Shown here piece by piece: positions 59,011 to 64,000 of a stretch of 64,000 nucleotides of DNA (position 1 is the first letter of the stretch; each line of letters opens with the position of its first letter). This stretch comes from Rhodamnia argentea (Eukaryota > Streptophyta > Magnoliopsida > Myrtales > Myrtaceae): the NCBI RefSeq assembly GCF_020921035.1, contig NC_063154.1:2418001-2482000 (forward strand), in the 5' to 3' direction. The notes under the pieces were generated by a model. That model worked only from the letters and a program-made list of their open reading frames with translations. It made no database searches and was not told the origin of the DNA. Made by a program: the position numbers and the translations under genes.

Positions 59011-60015
59011 GCTGAGGGCAGAAGTGCCGTTGGCCGGATGCCGGTGGTGGCCGGTCCCGAGCTTTTCCGATCGCTATTTGGAAAAGAGGGGGGGGGTGGT
59101 GCGGGCGTGGTTTCGAACTGCAGAGAGTGTGAGAGTGACGGGCTCCAAATGGCGCGCTTATGAAGACAACTGATTGGTGGAGACGGTCAGACACCTTCAA
59201 ATGGAAAACGAAAATGCCTTTCGTTTCATCATTTGTCCTCTTCGGTAATGACTGAGTTGATGTTTTAGGCAGATATTTCAGAACAATCTGATTTTCCATT
59301 TAATATAATTGTCCTTATTTCGTCTTAAGTCCCTTAATTAGAAAGGATTACTGTCCAATTTGCCTCGTAAAGGAAAGTAAATCTTGTATTAAATGCATAG
59401 TTAAATTTCACACCATTTTTATATTCAAGTAAGTCCATCAATGTCCTGGATAGACTTACCAGCATTCAACATATTGTCCAATTATGTTGGCCGGAAGTGA
59501 TTATGTGTGTAACTTGTGCAGATACCGCCCATGTGCTAAGTGTTGTACCGACCTCGAATTGCAAAGTTTTGTTGCTTTCTTGCTTCAACTCTCTTCAAAG
59601 TTCGATAAATACGATTGCAACGTTAAGCTAATGTAGTACGACATCGTAATTTTCATGCCCTTTTTTTTTATCATTTTTTTGACAGAAAAGTTTGTGATAT
59701 CATGGAAAGTGTAACGTCATGAGATCTACGACGTGTGACCCCAGTTCGAGTGACGGTAGGTTAGGCAAATAATTAAAGCTTTTCCCACTTCCGAGTTGAC
59801 GCCATCACTTTCTAAGTCGGTGATCATCGCCAAGGGATCATTGAAGTTCGATGCGAGGACGTACTATAATGGGAGGAAGCAAACAAAAGGGTCCCATGCA
59901 GAATCGCACGGGCGGTGTGCAACATGTGACTTCAAGAATCCCACGTTAATCGCATTTAACTACTCTTTTTTTTTTTGGTCGAAACATTTAAATCCTGTTT
60001 GAAAAGCCATTCTCG
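59011..60015. other. Promoter side of anthranilate synthase and intergenic DNA
   Basis: 59011-59170 is the likely 5' UTR and proximal promoter (GC-rich, with a run of G). I find no gene in the rest. It is AT-rich and single-copy in appearance. Confidence 0.4.
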
Positions 60016-60345
60016 TATCCCACCAAGAATTTTGCAAAAAACAAAATGAAAAAGCATGAATGTGATTACTTTGTGCCGGACGGATTGATCATATGATCGA
60101 CTCACGATCCGAATTTAATCTCCTTTTTTAGGAGATTCAAGAACGATCGTGATTACCCAAAGCGTTTGAACTTTGAATTATATCCCACCAAGAATTTTGA
60201 AAAAAAAAATGAAAAAAGCATGAATGTGATTTCTTTGGGCCGGGCGGATTGATCATATGATCAACCCACAATCCGAATTTAATCTCTTTTTCTGAGTAGA
60301 TTCAAGTACAATCGTGATCACAAAAGGCGTTTGACTCAAACGATG
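60016..60345. repeat. Tandem duplication of a 165-bp unit
   Basis: Units at 60016-60180 and 60181 to about 60345 both start TATCCCACCAAGAATTTTG. They share the 12-bp palindrome GATCATATGATC (60087-60098 and 60251-60262). They have diverged by scattered substitutions. Confidence 0.8.
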
Positions 60346-60816
60346 ACGTGACAGAACATGTTACATGATGTTCTTGTTTCGATGGCAACGCCGAACGCGA
60401 GCGGTACTCCACTTCAGGTATAGGTTCGAGTCGGCACACGGTCACAGCTGACCGTGCTCAATTTCAACAGCCAATCTTGGAAACAGTTCAATCCTAGCCT
60501 CTTCCTATTTGGTATTCACCATTACTGGATGACCCTGTTGCTTTCCAACATCTGATATGCTCATACAATTTGTAATGAAATAGATAGGGGTTTAGTTACA
60601 GTTCCGGGCATTTACCGAGAAAGTTACTAACTCGATAACAGAATTGCTATCACGAAATTCTATCTGTGTTTCCAAGCATATGAACAAGAGGGGTTTGATC
60701 CTCTCATTTCTTTCTGCATAACATCTAAGTGAAGTATCTAGCGAATTTGACCTGTAGCTAGTCTCAATGATGGATGTTTCGAATGGAGATGGAGAGAGGG
60801 AGAATGACTACAAATC
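60346..60816. other. Intergenic DNA downstream of the last gene
   Basis: Probably includes the 3' UTR of the minus-strand gene ending at 60817. No other feature recognised. Confidence 0.35.
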
Positions 60817-62807
60817 CTAAGGCCTCGCATCCCACCTTCTCTTGCGCTGGCCCTCCGGACTCTGCTTATCCATCCTGTTGTTAGTTAAGAATTCGGGCAG
60901 CAAGGCTGGTGGTAGTTGCACCATCTCCTCCTCTTCTTCGCAGCCAATCCAACCGTGGTAGCGTCTACGGCGCCTTAGGTGAGCACCATTCGCCACAACC
61001 TGAGGCGCAGAGCCATTTGTAGGCAAGAGGCGCAGAGCAGATTGAAGGATATCCTCAGCACCGGAGCTCTCTCTCTTGCTTGTTAAAGCAGGAGCCTGTC
61101 TCCCTCCACTGGAGTCGTGATCGTCCCTGACGTCTTTGCAGCCTCTTCTGTATCCTTCAAATCCTGGTGGACAATCTAGCATCGTAGAAAAAGATTGAAG
61201 GATATCCTTAGCACCGGAGCTCTCTCTCTTGATTATTAAAGCAGGAGCCTGTCTCCCTCCACCAGAGTCCTCATCGTGCCCGACGTCTTTGTGGCCTCTT
61301 CTGTGTCCTTCAACTTCTGGAGGGCAATCTAGCATCGTAGAAAAAGAATTAGAAATGTGAAATATAATATCAGCAGCTAAAAGATTATGTCAAACATCAT
61401 TTCTGATTTGCTGGACACGATCAAAACAGTTGCAGCAACGCTAAGAGTATTAAACTCAACATCTTGAGCTCTCCACACAGGACACAAGTGGGCGCACTGA
61501 TGCCAGCTTGTAAACCCAAGCCAGAAGCGTCTTTCATTTGCAGTTCCTGATTGCCCAACCTACCTCATTATTCCATGTTTCAACAGCTCAATGAACATTG
61601 AAAATATTAGGCCAGATAGCAGCAGCAACCTGAACATTGGATAAGATCTGGTCCAACCCACCTCAATCATCTTACTAACCAATCCTTTACTTGAAGGACG
61701 ATTATGATTTCGTAGCCAAGCAATAAAAATGTTCTTCTGAATAGAAGCATTCAACCAAATAAGCTTCTGCCAAAGTACTCTCTTTGATGACTGCGTACGA
61801 AGCCCCACTAAAGAATTCATCTTTGGAACCTTCAATGGAAATGATTCTACCAAGAGATGTTAGAATGAAGTCCCACAAACAGCAGCTTGGACATCTACCA
61901 TTTGATCACATCGAGCAGGAGGCCATAGCCATTCCATACCACAAATTGCATTAGAAAATTTGGCTTGGCAGAGGTGACATGAAGAAGTTAATAAATTCCA
62001 GAGGCACACAGTCAACAAGGGGGCAAAGCGGGTGCCGCATATCCACCCCAGCTCATAGTCATGCCAAACACAAGGCCACAAGGCCTGTATTTATCTCTAT
62101 GTAGATAGATTTTTTGCCAAGAAAATTGAATTAGGCATTTTAACTACCCATAAAATCTGCCGTCTGCGTCTGTAGGCTAGAACCCACGCAACCGAAAGAG
62201 AAACAGCTCCAGTAATCAGTATCTGGAAGAAATTCATGATACGTGCTAAATTCCAGCTCACTAAGTTTTTTGCACTTAAGCATCCTCATCTAGGCAAGCG
62301 AAAATTTGACCATGTAGCTTTACCTTCAAGAACATTCCTATATCTGATCCACTCCAAAGAAAACAACTGCATTTTCACTTCTTAGGAGAATAGAGAACAT
62401 TGCTTCAGTAGCTAAATTTTTATCTCCACACACACTGAATACAGATACTATATTCAACTTCCTATGTAGCAGAGTAACAAGATTTTATGCAGATCGCCTT
62501 ATGTGGCATATAAAAGATCAAGTTTCACCCAGATCAAAGCAAGGCAAAGTAATTGTACCGTGCAATGGAATTCCAGAAAAACCTACGCCTTGGGAAAAGA
62601 AAGGAAAAGAGAGCTACCAATTTCAAGAGTCGGCAAAGCAGAGGCTAGCGGGAGAGCCTCATCCACTTTTGAAGAAGATTCAGCGGCCTCAATATCATTC
62701 GTAGCAGCTTCAGCTTCATGTTCAGACAACACTACTCCACTAGAGGGCCCAGCCATTAGCATTGTGGAGGTCTCTCCATCTTTTCTACTGCTAGCTGAAG
62801 CTTCAAC
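60817..62807 (-). CDS. Unidentified protein, two C-terminal exons (partial)
   Basis: The exon 62807-62618 (63 codons plus 1 base) joins in phase 1 to 61328-60817 (ending TGA), rebuilding Asp at the joint (LEI-D-CPPE). The first exon is Ser/Glu/Ala-rich. The last contains two tandem 51-residue units (LDCPPEVEGHRRG / LDCPPGFEGYRRG, each ending RESSGA-DILQS), then RRRRRYHGW, an acidic run EEEEE, and a basic end KRRWDARP. Charged low-complexity sequence with a DCPPGFE motif suggests a nuclear protein, but I do not recognise the family. Upstream exons must lie beyond 62807, possibly outside the window. A LINE remnant occupies the intron. Confidence 0.6.
61023..61328 (-). repeat. In-frame 153-bp tandem duplication in the last exon
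   Basis: Units 61328-61176 and 61175-61023, each 51 codons, are clearly similar. The duplicated block includes the end of the preceding intron (TTTTTCTACGATGCTAG), so a second potential 3' splice site sits inside the exon at 61175. Confidence 0.8.
61400..62095 (-). mobile_element. LINE (L1-type) 3' fragment, zf-RVT region
   Basis: Minus-strand frames carry the pattern found after the reverse transcriptase of plant L1 LINEs: VWHDYELGWICGTRFAPLL near 62060, PARCDQMVDVQAAVCGTSF near 61865, then LWQKLIWLNASIQKNIFIAW near 61740. The frame is broken at least once between them, and no reverse-transcriptase core is present. A 5'-truncated copy sits in the intron of the flanking gene in the same orientation. 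Confidence 0.7.
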
Positions 62808-64000
62808 CTTCAAAAAAAGAAAAGGAAGCACAACAAGTGTTAGAAGTGTGTTCAAATAAAAAGAAAACATCTGTACATCCATTGCGTGGACATCTATGTT
62901 TCTGTTGCTAAGCAACTATTTTAGCACAAAACAGAGTATGTCCAATTAGAGACTCCAAGTAGAAGAGAAACAGAAGAATTTGATGGAATGCCAAAACTGA
63001 AGGTAAATGAAACCTGCAAGAAAATCTCCTTCTTCTATAGCTGCAGAAAAGTTTGATTGAAAATGACACTCCCAACAACTTTCAGGGATGAAACAGTTTG
63101 AACTCTCTTTGCACACGCACACACAAGTGTAATTATATATGCATGTTTGTGTGCATATGTACAGCAATGATTAAAAATAATTGAGAAAGAAGGCACATGA
63201 ATTCACCCGAACTGATGTAATTTGCAAATAATTCAGACTAATATCTTACCATATCACAGTTCCAATCCATAAACATCTAGGACTACAAAATCTTTTTGTT
63301 CGCCGTGTGTGCCAGGTACCATATAAATCTGCAACACTCGGTTAAAATCGCAAAGAAGTCTACAGAGTACCACTCCACTTCTGCAGAGTAATCAGTTTTT
63401 AACGAGTTTGCTCTTCATAGATCTTGGTAAATACAAGGAAGATGTTATACGGATCTAGAAATTATGGTCCTCAGACTACCATATCATATATCATTGCAGG
63501 CACACGAATCACATAATCATCAATCACCCTCCGGAATATTAGCTCCTACAGAGTCAAGAAAATTATCTCAACGGTGGATTAAGACAACAAATAAGGAATC
63601 ATCAAACTCTTGAATCAAAACTAATTGCTCCTTTTAGTTATAAAATCCATCTTCTGAAGCATTTTGAAACAGCAGCCATGCACAATCCTATTATTCGCCA
63701 GAAGAATTCCCGGACTATTATGTACTATCAAATGCTCTTCAGCAAAAGTTCCGCCTCCAACATATTTTTAGTTTGCCGGTAATATGGCCCAATGCCCTCT
63801 ACAAACTTCCAAACTAATTTTTGCTATTGTAACAGTCCAACATAAATCCACCATTATCTTCCACGGAAATCAATATGAGATGAAAGACACACTTCTTTAC
63901 ACTAGACCCCGACAACAGCAAAACATTTATGTAGTCTTGGCAAATTGGAAAACCTTTTAGCCCATCGGCACAGACCCGAGACACAATTCGAAAACTATCT
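62808..64000. other. Probable intron or upstream DNA of the last gene
   Basis: No exon could be supported. The sequence is AT-rich and includes a CA-rich microsatellite near 63110-63160. More exons of the minus-strand gene are expected at or beyond the right edge. Confidence 0.35.

Noticed and set aside
1-64000. CRISPR arrays, tRNA or rRNA genes, bacterial operons.
   Set aside because: No regularly spaced repeats, cloverleaf-type genes or rRNA signatures were seen, and the gene structure is clearly that of a plant nuclear genome.

Overview
The window is plant nuclear DNA, most likely from a woody eudicot. The evidence is spliced genes with GT-AG introns, a plastid-targeted anthranilate synthase alpha chain, a plant PH1-type protein, plant Harbinger, Mutator, LINE and LTR elements, and AT-rich intergenic DNA. 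A myrtaceous tree is plausible from the receptor-kinase expansion, but the sequence alone does not prove it.

Positions 1-53200 are a decaying tandem cluster of LRR receptor-like kinases of subfamily XII (the EFR/FLS2/Xa21 clade). All kinase copies carry a non-RD catalytic loop (HCD), and one intron splits the Glu codon of the APE motif. There are two subgroups. Subgroup A is entirely on the + strand: copies at 1521, 17478, 27054, 33946, 40235 and 46329. Subgroup B lies in both orientations: 6786-9941 minus, 21615-23480 minus, 50690-52192 plus, and scraps at 5480 and 21175. Only two genes look intact: the B gene at 6786-9941 (1015 aa after splicing) and the A gene at 46329-49542 (1018 aa). The copy at 17478 is open throughout except for one in-frame TGA. 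The copy at 1521 shares that TGA and has further lesions only downstream of it. The rest are deletion derivatives and relics. Conserved 5' and 3' flanking modules accompany the copies, showing that duplication units included intergenic DNA.

Mobile elements have shaped the cluster. They include a nearly whole 5.3-kb PIF/Harbinger element (10335-15610) beside the promoter of the intact B gene, a 1.6-kb Mutator-type element with a perfect 9-bp target duplication (24287-25914), a TIR element near 35430-36300, solo-LTR fossils (clearest at 43185-44271), and three copies of a serine-rich coding-like fragment of unknown origin.

Positions 53400-64000 are ordinary single-copy gene space, all on the minus strand. 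They hold a PH-domain protein (PH1 type), an 11-exon anthranilate synthase alpha gene (583 aa, first committed step of tryptophan synthesis), and the last two recognisable exons of an unidentified gene. That gene has an in-frame 51-codon tandem duplication and a LINE remnant in its intron.

The observations most worth following are the premature TGA shared by two paralogues, the kinase-side decay of one of them, the near-identity tract between them, their shared loss of a TATA-containing leader, and a conserved candidate intron starting exactly after the stop codon.
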